Both the position numbers and the translations under genes were made by a program. Positions 14,300 to 22,224 of a stretch of DNA of 64,000 bases are shown piece by piece (the first letter of the stretch is position 1; each line of letters opens with the position of its first letter). The notes under the pieces were generated by a model. The model saw nothing but the letters and a program-made list of their open reading frames with translations. It was not told where the DNA came from and did not search any database. The stretch covers positions 95,563-159,562 of IMG/VR virus record IMGVR_UViG_3300030380_005901. One strand, given 5' to 3'. The DNA is from a virus.

Positions 14300-16681
14300 T
14301 TATTTAATCTGCAATGACGAAACGTCATTATTTTTTTCAATTGTTATAATTTTGTCACCCCAATCTTGTGTAATAGGGTTATGTGTTATGAGTAAAATTA
14401 CCTCATACATCTTTTTTATCTTATCAAAAAATATTTTAACATAATCTAAATTTATGTTTGCAACTTTACCCAATACCTCGTCAAATACTATTACATTTGG
14501 TTTTGGTAATGTTGATATTCTACCTAAGACACATCTTAATGCTAAGGATGCTAAAGTTGTTTCTAAACCAGAACCAGACTTTAACTTTTTAGTAACGTCT
14601 TTTTTGACTATATTAAAGTCTACTTCATTTTTATCATTAATCTCTAATTGTATTTGAAAATCACATACTTCATCTAACAGTCTGTCTAATTCATAATTGA
14701 TTATAGGTATTACTGAAGATAAAACTAGTTTAGATATACCATTTTTACCTATCATCCTATTATAAATCTCAAATATTTTTAATACTTCTTCTTCTCTTAA
14801 TATTTGTTCTATTATATTTTGATTATCAATATTGTTTTGTTTTTTAACTTTATTATCGTTTTTTAAATCTTGTATTTCATTTCTAATACTGTCTCTTTTT
14901 TTATTTAATTTTTCCAATAATTGATTGTAACCTAATATTTTACTTTCTAAATTTCTATTCTTCTCAATATATTCAATATTACGTTCATAGTTCTTATGTA
15001 GATTCATTTTTTCTTTTAAATCAACTCTTAACCCATCAATCTCTACTTCTAATCTGTCTCTACTTAATTCTAACTTATCTTTTTCATCGGAAATAGTTTT
15101 TAGATTACTTTGTTTATCCAAAGACTTAAGTGTAACACCTAACTCTTTTTGTATTACTTTTATTAAATCTTTTATATTTTTTAAATTTTTCTTTTCCTCT
15201 TTTATTTCTTTGCTATGATCAACATCTTCTAATGCTCTTTTACATGTAGGACAAATTTCTCCCTCCTCCAAATTTTTTATTAATAATTCTTTTCTTTCTT
15301 TATTACTTAATTCTTTACTTTCTTTCAATAGTAAATCTTTTTCTTCTTCTCTAATCTCATCATGTTTGTCTTCATCATAATCTACATCACCTATCTTAGT
15401 AATGTTTTTTATAATATCATCTAAAGATTTTTTCTTAGTAACACCTTCATCAGTTAAAGTATCTATTTCATCTTTAAGTGTTTTAGGATTAACATTACTA
15501 ACTTCATCATCAATCACATATTTTTCGGATAATAAAATTTCTTTTTTAGAATTAGCTTCAGATATTTCACCATCTATTTTTAATAATTTATTATTATTTT
15601 CTTTTATTAATTCTTTATTTTCTTTTATCTTTATTAGATTATCCTCTATTTCAAATTCCAACTCTTTAGTATTATGAATATTAGATTTCATCTTACTTTT
15701 AAAATCCGTCATTAATCCTTTATTAATCTCTTCTTTTTTCTCAATAATTTCTAATCCAATAAATTTAGTTAAAAGTCTTCCTCTTTGGGTGGGTTTGGTT
15801 TCTAATAAATCCTCTAGATTTTTTGCAGTTGCAACAATAGTTAACATAAAGTCATCAAAAGTACCTATAGTTTCAGAGATTAGTTTATCAGTTTCTCTTC
15901 TTTGTTCACCCTCTAAATTTTCGTAACTACCATCAGATAATACCCTAAAGAAATTTAATTCTGAAGAAGTTTTATATTTACCAGTTTTACTTTTTTTTCT
16001 AAATAATTTTCTTTCAATTATATACTCATCCCCATCTATATTAATTTCTCCACCAACTACTACTTCATCTTTATCTGTAAATGTATTGAATATTTCTGAT
16101 GCAGTGTCTGTCTTAGTAGTTTTACCAAAAAACAAAAACAAAAGAGAATCAATACTAAAAATAGTTTTACCACCTTGATTTGCAGGTAAAGAATTAACAA
16201 TAGTTAACCCTTTAAGTCCATTATAATCTATATTATTATCGTTACCAAAAGATAAAAAATTATCTATCCATAATTTATTTATACTCCATCTTCTATATCT
16301 TATATCTTCTTCACCTAAATTTACTAGTACATCATTAACTTTATCATCTAATCTACATAACCTATCAAAATCTATATCCACACCATTAATTTCAATCCAT
16401 TGAGTAAATAATTTACGTTGGTACGCAGTGTCCATTATATTATCGATTAAACCATCAGTAATATCTACTACTTTACCAACACTATTTTTTAAAATAGGTA
16501 TAAAATTTATTTTAATGGATGTTTTATTTAAACCATATTTATCAGAGAAATATGTTTTAACTCTACTAATTGTTTCTAATGTTCTATTTTCAGGATAATC
16601 TTGCCAATCAACCCTTAACTGTGCGTTTTTAGGAACGTCTACTATTTTCTTTGTTCTTACCACTTCAATATTATTTTCCAT
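14300..16681 (-). CDS. 46: Recombination endonuclease subunit gp46 (Rad50/SbcC-like ATPase)
   Basis: A 793-residue SMC-type ATPase that works with gp47 to resect DNA ends in T4-type recombination-dependent replication. An unusual extension of about 130 residues precedes the ATPase start (LWIDNFLSFG, about 137-146). Walker A is atypical: SLPANQGGKT (about 164-173), with Pro where the first Gly is normally found. Long coiled coils flank a Rad50 zinc hook, CPTC, near residue 475. The ABC signature is SGSGLE (about 702), and Walker B is VIVFDEVLGKV (about 729-739). Only a small coiled-coil gene separates it from gp47. Function and partner are secure from synteny and motifs. Confidence 0.92.
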   Translation of the reverse strand: MENNIEVVRTKKIVDVPKNAQLRVDWQDYPENRTLETISRVKTYFSDKYGLNKTSIKINFIPILKNSVGKVVDITDGLIDNIMDTAYQRKLFTQWIEINGVDIDFDRLCRLDDKVNDVLVNLGEEDIRYRRWSINKLWIDNFLSFGNDNNIDYNGLKGLTIVNSLPANQGGKTIFSIDSLLFLFFGKTTKTDTASEIFNTFTDKDEVVVGGEINIDGDEYIIERKLFRKKSKTGKYKTSSELNFFRVLSDGSYENLEGEQRRETDKLISETIGTFDDFMLTIVATAKNLEDLLETKPTQRGRLLTKFIGLEIIEKKEEINKGLMTDFKSKMKSNIHNTKELEFEIEDNLIKIKENKELIKENNNKLLKIDGEISEANSKKEILLSEKYVIDDEVSNVNPKTLKDEIDTLTDEGVTKKKSLDDIIKNITKIGDVDYDEDKHDEIREEEKDLLLKESKELSNKERKELLIKNLEEGEICPTCKRALEDVDHSKEIKEEKKNLKNIKDLIKVIQKELGVTLKSLDKQSNLKTISDEKDKLELSRDRLEVEIDGLRVDLKEKMNLHKNYERNIEYIEKNRNLESKILGYNQLLEKLNKKRDSIRNEIQDLKNDNKVKKQNNIDNQNIIEQILREEEVLKIFEIYNRMIGKNGISKLVLSSVIPIINYELDRLLDEVCDFQIQLEINDKNEVDFNIVKKDVTKKLKSGSGLETTLASLALRCVLGRISTLPKPNVIVFDEVLGKVANINLDYVKIFFDKIKKMYEVILLITHNPITQDWGDKIITIEKNNDVSSLQIK

Positions 16682-16685
16682 ATTA

Positions 16686-17345
16686 TTATTTTTTATCTAT
16701 AAGATTAGAACCCCAATGTCCTCCAGTTCCCTCATCTTCATCGTATATATCTCTAAAAGATCTCCCTTTAGAAATAGTACTTTCGTTTTTTAAATTTGTT
16801 ATATCTTTTTCTAAATCTAAAATAGTATTTTTAAGTTTTTTAATCTCTTTTTCTTTTTTATTTATAATACTTTTATTTTTTTTTATCTCTTCATCTTTAT
16901 TTAAAGTTTCCGTTGTTTTTATTATATTATCTTTTTCTATTTTGTTTAGATTATTTTTAATATTAATAATATTTTTTTCTTTTTCATTAATAATGTCTTC
17001 TAATTTACCTATTTTAATACCTAATTCATTTACTTGTTTATCATCTGTAATATAAACATCTTTCTCAATAGTTATTTCTTTAATAACTTCCTTTTCAACC
17101 GGTACTTCAACTAAAACCTCTTTAATAATTTCTACTGGAACTTCTTTCTCTACAACAACTTCCTTAATAACTTCAACAGGAACTTCTTTTTCAACTACTA
17201 CTTCTTTAGTGACGGGTGCATTACCATATTTTTCTATATTAAATCCAGTCTTTATATTTTTTAAAATAAAATCGTCTATGTCTTCAATACCATTGAGTTT
17301 ACAAAATTCTTTTATTTCGTCTCTTATTTTTTTAGGTATTCTCAT
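16686..17345 (-). CDS. Repeat and coiled-coil protein between gp46 and gp47
   Basis: A 219-residue protein. A short N-terminal globular segment (1-40) is followed by imperfect repeats of a 14-residue unit, EVPVE(V/I)IKEV(V/L)VEK (about 47-98). A Lys/Glu/Asn coiled coil (about 105-190) comes next, and a conserved-looking tail ends G-T-G-G-H-W-G-S-N. Its stop lies 4 bases before the gp46 start, and its start shares a base with the gp47 stop (TAATG), so all three are co-translated. This suggests an accessory or tether of the gp46/gp47 complex. No family recognised. Confidence 0.6.
   Translation of the reverse strand: MRIPKKIRDEIKEFCKLNGIEDIDDFILKNIKTGFNIEKYGNAPVTKEVVVEKEVPVEVIKEVVVEKEVPVEIIKEVLVEVPVEKEVIKEITIEKDVYITDDKQVNELGIKIGKLEDIINEKEKNIINIKNNLNKIEKDNIIKTTETLNKDEEIKKNKSIINKKEKEIKKLKNTILDLEKDITNLKNESTISKGRSFRDIYDEDEGTGGHWGSNLIDKK
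17052..17207 (-). repeat. Coding tandem repeat, 14-residue VPVE-IKEVVVEK unit
   Basis: Degenerate tandem repeats with a 42-base period encode alternating Val/Glu/Lys segments. The protein-level periodicity is clearer than the DNA identity, so they are old repeats under coding constraint. Confidence 0.75.
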
Positions 17346-18163
17346 TAAGCATTAGTTAGATATTCTTTACCTACTTCTAAATCTTCTAAAGAATTTATTT
17401 TAAAAACATAATAACCATATTCTGTATCTATATCATGTTCTGTGTAATCTAAATGTTCTACATCCCATATTAAGTAACCATGTTCAGATACTCTCTCACC
17501 AAAGTCTTGTTGGATAAAACTACCACAATATGTTATATTTATACCTTTATGTACAAAATTTTGTCTGTGGTGGATATCACCCATAATAACTGCATCACAC
17601 CCTTCAAACTGTTTTAACTCTGCAGATTCATCAAATTCAAAACCTACTGAAGTTATTGCACCGTTAACTGGTGCATGAAATAAACCAATATATTTCTTGT
17701 CATTACCATATTCTTTTCTACAAGCATCAATATCCGGTCTAGCGTTTTCTTCAAATATAGAATAACAACACCAAACTATGTTTTCATCTAAATAACACTT
17801 ACTTTCAGTCATATAGTTCACATATGGGTTATTCATTATTTCTATTATTGGTGTTAAGGAATCCAACCTATCTTTATTATTTTCCAAAAGATCGTGATTA
17901 CCCGCAATTAAAACCACAGGACATAACTCACTACATTTATTAAGAAACCAAGAAACTAACATTGTTAACTCGTTTGATATAGTAATCTTTTGATGCACTA
18001 TATCTCCTGCAATTACTATTCTACATTCTTCAAAAGATAAGTTGTTATCTTCTATATAAAATTTAACTTCATTGAGGAATTTGTTACAGACTTCTTTACA
18101 TTCATTATGTCTATTATAGGTTCTAAAATGTAAATCTGCAATGTGAAATAATTTTTTTATCAT
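17345..18163 (-). CDS. 47: Recombination endonuclease subunit gp47 (Mre11/SbcD-like)
   Basis: A 272-residue calcineurin-like phosphoesterase with all metal-binding motifs in order: IADLHFR (8-14), AGDIVHQ (about 49-55), AGNHDLLE (about 89-96) and GDIHHRQ (about 194-200). It is the nuclease partner of gp46, processing double-strand ends for UvsX-dependent strand invasion. It is shorter than T4 gp47 (339 residues), mainly at the C-terminus. The intact motifs indicate an active enzyme. It forms an operon with the repeat protein and gp46. Confidence 0.93.
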   Translation of the reverse strand: MIKKLFHIADLHFRTYNRHNECKEVCNKFLNEVKFYIEDNNLSFEECRIVIAGDIVHQKITISNELTMLVSWFLNKCSELCPVVLIAGNHDLLENNKDRLDSLTPIIEIMNNPYVNYMTESKCYLDENIVWCCYSIFEENARPDIDACRKEYGNDKKYIGLFHAPVNGAITSVGFEFDESAELKQFEGCDAVIMGDIHHRQNFVHKGINITYCGSFIQQDFGERVSEHGYLIWDVEHLDYTEHDIDTEYGYYVFKINSLEDLEVGKEYLTNA

Positions 18164-18203
18164 ATCTTAAATATAATGATTTTTTATTGAAAAGACAACG
18201 CGA

Positions 18204-19100
18204 TTAGGCAGGAATTAGAGTAGTTAACATATTATCTACATGTTCACTATAATCTGCACATTTGATAACTTTATAATTTGGGTTGTCTTCATTAAACCAA
18301 ACTAAATTACATCTACCTAACTTTAAGTTAGTATTTTTCTCAATTATTTTTTTATAGATATTAAGTTGTAATGAATATGTATTAAATTCACATTTATCTA
18401 ACATCCATAAACACTCCTTCATTTTGTTACCATAATCATCCTTCATATTTAGACGAGTATTAGTCTTCCAATCCCATATCTCTAAAGTACCATATCTTTC
18501 ATTCCAAAATAACTGATCCACCATACCACATAACATATAGTCTTTATCACCAACCACTAACTCTGATTTAATTGGTACTAACTTACCTTTAGCTACTGTA
18601 TCATTATAAAAGTTATGGAAATATCCTTCCATAATTTTATATGTTTCTTCTATCTCACTAAAATCCAATCCTTCAGGACTTTTAGTGGGGTAAGGCATTA
18701 TCTTATTATTTAGATAATTCTCAATATAATCGTGAAGTGTTGTACCTTCAAAAGTTGCATGATTGTTTTTATACTTCCATAACTTTTTGATGTCTTCTTC
18801 ACTAGTACATTCCTCTGATGGTTTTGGTTTAGAGTAATCAGGTCTATCATACGGATCACCTTCCATAGGATAAAAGTTTTGTTTATGTGCAAACTTATCT
18901 GCCATACTTTTAGCCTTATATATATGTCCTTGTTTTTCTGCCCATTTATCTGGTTTATCTACATTAGATTCAAAGTCTTCTTCAAACTTATGAATGAAAC
19001 CAGTACAGGATATTGTTTTCTCTCCATCAATATAATACGTATGAGGTTCGTCATAATATTTTATATTGTTGAATACGGATAATTCTTTAATAATCTCCAT
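18204..19100 (-). CDS. RecB/Cas4-like PD-(D/E)XK nuclease
   Basis: From the ATG at 19100 the protein has 298 residues; an ATG at 19133 would add 11 hydrophobic residues and is not preferred. The N-terminus (YYDEPHTYYIDGEKTISCTG) resembles phage Cas4/RecB-like exonucleases. The core motif is GMVDQLF (metal-binding Asp) followed, after a short loop, by LEIWDWKT (E-x-K type). A conserved His occurs at TTLHDYIE. It probably trims DNA ends in replication or recombination; this is inferred from its place beside gp46/gp47. TATCTTTG lies 20 bases upstream. It is divergent from the multidomain plus-strand gene. Confidence 0.75.
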   Translation of the reverse strand: MEIIKELSVFNNIKYYDEPHTYYIDGEKTISCTGFIHKFEEDFESNVDKPDKWAEKQGHIYKAKSMADKFAHKQNFYPMEGDPYDRPDYSKPKPSEECTSEEDIKKLWKYKNNHATFEGTTLHDYIENYLNNKIMPYPTKSPEGLDFSEIEETYKIMEGYFHNFYNDTVAKGKLVPIKSELVVGDKDYMLCGMVDQLFWNERYGTLEIWDWKTNTRLNMKDDYGNKMKECLWMLDKCEFNTYSLQLNIYKKIIEKNTNLKLGRCNLVWFNEDNPNYKVIKCADYSEHVDNMLTTLIPA

Positions 19101-19106
19101 TTTTTG

Positions 19107-19117
19107 TATATTTATTA
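19107..19117 (+). promoter_or_regulatory. TATATTTATTA motif (variant late-type)
   Basis: Plus-strand TATATTTATTA, about 34 bases upstream of the ATG at 19152. It is the same variant as at 55828-55838 on the minus strand and lies in the only divergent gap of this region. Confidence 0.3.
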
Positions 19118-19120
19118 TTA

Positions 19121-19128
19121 CAAAGATA
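19121..19128 (-). promoter_or_regulatory. TATCTTTG motif (early-type)
   Basis: Minus-strand TATCTTTG matches the Bacteroidota -7 consensus TAnnTTTG and lies 20 bases upstream of the ATG at 19100, in a divergent intergenic region. Confidence 0.4.
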
Positions 19129-19151
19129 AGCATTTATTTTTAAAAAAACAA

Positions 19152-21050
19152 ATGGAATTAAAAGACATTATAAGAAATACTACTGATACCCAACCGTTCA
19201 ATAATTTTGAGATTGCAGTATTAAGAGAAATATATAGAACTTTGGATGGTAGAGTAAAAAGTAATAAAAAAACTGATATTAACCTTTTAATGGATTCTAA
19301 TATAATAGGTAACTTAGCATTAGATAAGGATATACTTATGTATTTTTATGCTTTATATAAAAATAATTTATTCAATGTTTTAAATAAAGATGGTGATTTT
19401 GCTTCTATAGAAGAAGTAGTTGTACCACAAATGAAAGAGTATCAAATTAAATTTTATCAAAACGTAAATTCTTGGAGAGAAATCAAAAATACTGTCGTGT
19501 CAGATGATAGTGATACTGCCCTAGACGCAATGGATTGGGAATACGATTATGGTAATATGGTGAATCCAGAATTAACAACTCACATAGATGATGAAATACA
19601 TCAAGGAGATTATGATGAGGTTTTTGATACAGATGCAGATGTATTACGAACTTTAAATGAAAGTATTAAGAATATATTAAGAGAGGAACTGAATACTGAA
19701 AAAGAACCGGTAATTTTTATTGCAGGTTGTTCTTCTGCAGGTGAATGTGGTAAAAAATATAAGTATTCACACCAACAACAAGGTAATATGTTACAGACTG
19801 CTTTAGGTGATAATTTTAATGTAATAACCCTATCACATGTACCCTCACCTTTATCAGAAATAAAAAAACATAATAATCCTTATGTAGTTATGTTTAGTGC
19901 TGGTGGTAAACACTCAGATAGGGTGGCAAACGAAATAAACAATAGCGAAAAAGACTTAAATAAAATTTATATTGTTGAGCCTTATACTTGTGGTTCAAAC
20001 ACTCTAAAAAAAGTTAACTCCGCAATAACTACGATAGGGAGTAATAATAATGTCTATGGTGGAACATCAAATTGTACAGGTAAAAATGTTGCGGGTAAAA
20101 TAGATAGTGAAAGTAATCACTGGAGTGCCTTAACTACTGTTGGTAATGATATTAAAAAGACATATATACCCCCTATACCCCCTATTTCTACAAACCCCAC
20201 ATTAGATATTAATATACCAAATACAAACATTCCTATGGATAATACTTATGTGGCACCACCTTATTTAGGTATATACGAATCTAAAAAAAGAAAAATAAAA
20301 ATTAGTGAGAGTCAATTATCCAAAATTGAGGAAGATTTAAAATACTGGAGTGTTAGTGATGCAAACCCAAACAAAAACAAATATGAAATGGGTGTGGAGT
20401 TAGAAGAAGAGGTAACTAGTATTCCAATATATAAAGATAATAATCCCCATAAAAGAGTGTATGAAAAAATGAGAAGAGAGTTTCCTGATACACCAGAATA
20501 TGTTTTACAAGATTATTACAGAAATATCATACTAATGAGAGCACCAGGTCATCGTCCAGCGATGAAAGATATTTTAAACACTTATAATGGTGATCCAATA
20601 CCATATATTAAGGGTGATGGAAATGGGTGGTGGTATAACTATTTAAAAGGTCCGTGGAAGTTACAAGTTTTAAACGTAAACCCAATGGACTTTGATAAAC
20701 GTACAGTAAGAGCGTTTGAACAAAGAGATTTTGGTAATATAAATGCATACAACGTACCCAAAGATGAAGAACGAATGGACACTCAAATGAGTATGAGGAG
20801 AGATGATGGAATGAACGAACCAGTTATTATTCTACAAAATCCTGATGGTACTTATCAATTAATAGAAGGGTGGCATAGAACAATGTCTATATTAAAAATG
20901 GGTGATAAACCTACTGAAGATTATTATGATGAAGATGATTACAATGATGAATTGTGGGACGAAGAAACACCTACTGAGTTAAAAGATTGGGATAAAGTTA
21001 AACTCAGAGCATTTGTTGCACCAAATCCAGACTTTAAAGAAAAAAAGTGA
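19152..21050 (+). CDS. Multidomain protein: hydrolase-like domain, tag, ParB/sulfiredoxin-like domain
   Basis: From the ATG at 19152 the protein has 632 residues. An in-frame ATG at 19104 would add 16 Tyr/Lys-rich residues overlapping the divergent promoter. Residues 1-180 are helical and acidic. Residues about 186-335 form an alpha/beta domain with IFIAGCSSAG, YVVMFSAGGKHSDRV (possible nucleophile elbow at Ser249) and SNHWSAL. A Pro-rich linker leads to KRKIKISESQLSKIEED (379-395), the tag seen at the N-termini of other proteins. Residues about 553-632 (PVIILQ ... YQLIEGWHRTMSILKMG ... VKLRAFV) resemble the ParB/sulfiredoxin nucleotide-binding fold. No single family covers it. Catalytic activities are inferred. 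Confidence 0.6.
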   Translation: MELKDIIRNTTDTQPFNNFEIAVLREIYRTLDGRVKSNKKTDINLLMDSNIIGNLALDKDILMYFYALYKNNLFNVLNKDGDFASIEEVVVPQMKEYQIKFYQNVNSWREIKNTVVSDDSDTALDAMDWEYDYGNMVNPELTTHIDDEIHQGDYDEVFDTDADVLRTLNESIKNILREELNTEKEPVIFIAGCSSAGECGKKYKYSHQQQGNMLQTALGDNFNVITLSHVPSPLSEIKKHNNPYVVMFSAGGKHSDRVANEINNSEKDLNKIYIVEPYTCGSNTLKKVNSAITTIGSNNNVYGGTSNCTGKNVAGKIDSESNHWSALTTVGNDIKKTYIPPIPPISTNPTLDINIPNTNIPMDNTYVAPPYLGIYESKKRKIKISESQLSKIEEDLKYWSVSDANPNKNKYEMGVELEEEVTSIPIYKDNNPHKRVYEKMRREFPDTPEYVLQDYYRNIILMRAPGHRPAMKDILNTYNGDPIPYIKGDGNGWWYNYLKGPWKLQVLNVNPMDFDKRTVRAFEQRDFGNINAYNVPKDEERMDTQMSMRRDDGMNEPVIILQNPDGTYQLIEGWHRTMSILKMGDKPTEDYYDEDDYNDELWDEETPTELKDWDKVKLRAFVAPNPDFKEKK

Positions 21051-21121
21051 ACCGGGGAGGATTCGAACCTCCGACCGTCTGCTTAGAAGGCAGATGCTCT
21101 ATCCAGCTGAGCTACCGGTCC
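21048..21121 (-). tRNA. tRNA-Arg (anticodon TCT)
   Basis: A 74-base cloverleaf: acceptor GGACCGG/CCGGTTC with one G-T pair, D-stem GCTC/GAGC, anticodon stem TCTGC/GCAGA with loop CTTCTAA, and T-arm GGAGG-TTCGAAT-CCTCC. The discriminator is A and CCA is not encoded. It reads AGA, a codon favoured in this AT-rich genome. It overlaps the stop of the convergent plus-strand gene by three bases. Confidence 0.96.
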
Positions 21122-21127
21122 AATATG

Positions 21128-21211
21128 TACTCGAAGCGGGAATCGAACCCGCACTCCCAAATGGGAACAAGATTTTAAGTCTTGCGTGTCTACCTATTCC
21201 ACCACTCGAGC
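21128..21211 (-). tRNA. tRNA-Leu (anticodon TAA)
   Basis: An 84-base class II tRNA with a long variable arm (TCCCATTTGGGA). The anticodon stem CAAGA/TCTTG encloses loop CTTAAAA, and the T-arm is GCGGG-TTCGATT-CCCGC. The acceptor GCTCGAG/TTCGAGT has G-T pairs at the first and last positions. CCA is not encoded. It reads TTA, the dominant Leu codon here. A 54-codon ORF ends inside its 5' part. Confidence 0.95.
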
Positions 21212-21358
21212 ATCGAGTATGTTATTAAAATATTCAATAACATATTTAGCATATGAAGTGAGAACATCTCTACCTTCAAATACAAACATTTCTTTACCTT
21301 TAATTACTGCATCTTTATACTGTAATTTAAACTTATCTATATTTTCTAAACTAATCAT
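21194..21358 (-). CDS. Small hypothetical protein (54 aa) ending inside tRNA-Leu
   Basis: The ORF reads MISLENIDKFKLQYKDAVIK and continues with a compact alpha/beta-looking sequence including FEGRDVLTSYAKYVIEYF. This resembles small conserved proteins I recall from marine T4-like phages. The last six codons, including the TAG stop, lie in the 5' part of the tRNA-Leu gene. TATATTTG lies exactly four bases upstream of the ATG, as it does for the primase and the 207-residue gene. Function unknown. Confidence 0.6.
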   Translation of the reverse strand: MISLENIDKFKLQYKDAVIKGKEMFVFEGRDVLTSYAKYVIEYFNNILDARVVE

Positions 21359-21362
21359 ACCT

Positions 21363-21370
21363 CAAATATA
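21363..21370 (-). promoter_or_regulatory. TATATTTG motif (early-type)
   Basis: Minus-strand TATATTTG four bases (AGGT) upstream of the ATG at 21358. If it is a -7 element, the transcript would be almost leaderless and would run into the tRNA genes. Confidence 0.45.
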
Positions 21371-21394
21371 GTAATAATTTTTTACTAAAACAAA

Positions 21395-21583
21395 TTAATT
21401 GTAAGTTTTTGATATTACATCTAAAAATAAATCCGTATAAGAGTCCACTTTATTAGGGAAATTACGTTTCATACGTTTTGCCCAATCTTGTGCCCACTCA
21501 TAGGCGTGTTCTTTTTGTTTTTCCGTTATACAACTATTAACAACTTTATTAACATAATTAAACTGTTCTCTTAAATTTAACAT
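21395..21583 (-). CDS. Small hypothetical protein
   Basis: A 62-residue, Trp- and Lys/Arg-containing helical protein (HAYEWAQDWAKRMKRNF in the middle). The composition looks like a real small globular protein. No domain recognised. It lies between two other small ORFs on the same strand. Confidence 0.55.
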   Translation of the reverse strand: MLNLREQFNYVNKVVNSCITEKQKEHAYEWAQDWAKRMKRNFPNKVDSYTDLFLDVISKTYN

Positions 21584-21589
21584 ATTTTA

Positions 21590-21742
21590 TTATTTAAAAA
21601 TTATAGTATATAATATTGAATGTATCCCTTTTAAATGAACGGGATCTATTAACAATCTAATTTTCTTCATTAGTCTATACCTTTTTATTAATCTAAACTT
21701 ATTAGTTGTGTGATATTCCTCTATTATGTTTTGTAATTCCAT
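21590..21742 (-). CDS. Very small basic ORF (50 aa)
   Basis: An ATG-initiated ORF of 50 codons (MELQNIIEEYHTTNKFRLIK...) with a strongly basic middle (KRYRLMKKIRL) and a hydrophobic end. It fills the gap between the 62-residue gene and the receiver-like gene without overlap. The evidence is position and composition only. Confidence 0.4.
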   Translation of the reverse strand: MELQNIIEEYHTTNKFRLIKRYRLMKKIRLLIDPVHLKGIHSILYTIIFK

Positions 21743-21765
21743 ATTGTAAAAATAAAAAAAATATT

Positions 21766-22161
21766 TTACTTTACCAAATGTTTTTTAAAATTTTCTAAAT
21801 ATTTTTTTATATTTTCTGCACCCACAGGATTTGCAGAATGTACCAAATAAAATGGTATATCTTTACCTTCATCTAAACAATATTCACACAACCATCTACA
21901 AGCATCATATCCCGTTTTTTCTTTAAGACTACCATAATTAATATCACCCTTTTGATTTTCTGGTAAATATGCATCATACGACAAATCATGATCGAAAGAT
22001 ATGTGAGTTGGTAAACCAAATTTATTAATTGCGGAGATAAACTGATAATAATCTCTCACTATAACCCAATCGTTATCACTTTCATATAATGGATTAACTG
22101 TTAATTTAAATACACAATAAGGGGTCCTGATATCATCGAGAAATAGTTTATAATTTTTCAT
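21766..22161 (-). CDS. Cyclic-phosphate processing receiver (cREC)-like protein
   Basis: A 131-residue, single-domain protein with the cREC pattern: LFLDDIRTP (residues 6-14), a WVIVRDYYQF segment, ISFDHDLS (about 54-61), KTGYDACRWL (about 81-90) and VHSANPVGAENI (about 108-119). The family derives from the receiver fold but is predicted to act on cyclic phosphates in RNA or nucleotide processing; phage members are known. All the acidic and His residues expected of the family are present. The gene lies near the tRNAs, compatible with an RNA-repair role, but activity is untested. Confidence 0.75.
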   Translation of the reverse strand: MKNYKLFLDDIRTPYCVFKLTVNPLYESDNDWVIVRDYYQFISAINKFGLPTHISFDHDLSYDAYLPENQKGDINYGSLKEKTGYDACRWLCEYCLDEGKDIPFYLVHSANPVGAENIKKYLENFKKHLVK

Positions 22162-22224
22162 ATCATAAATGTACGAAAAAATTTTAACTATAACAAAAAA
22201 AAATAAGAAATAATAAGGTTAATT

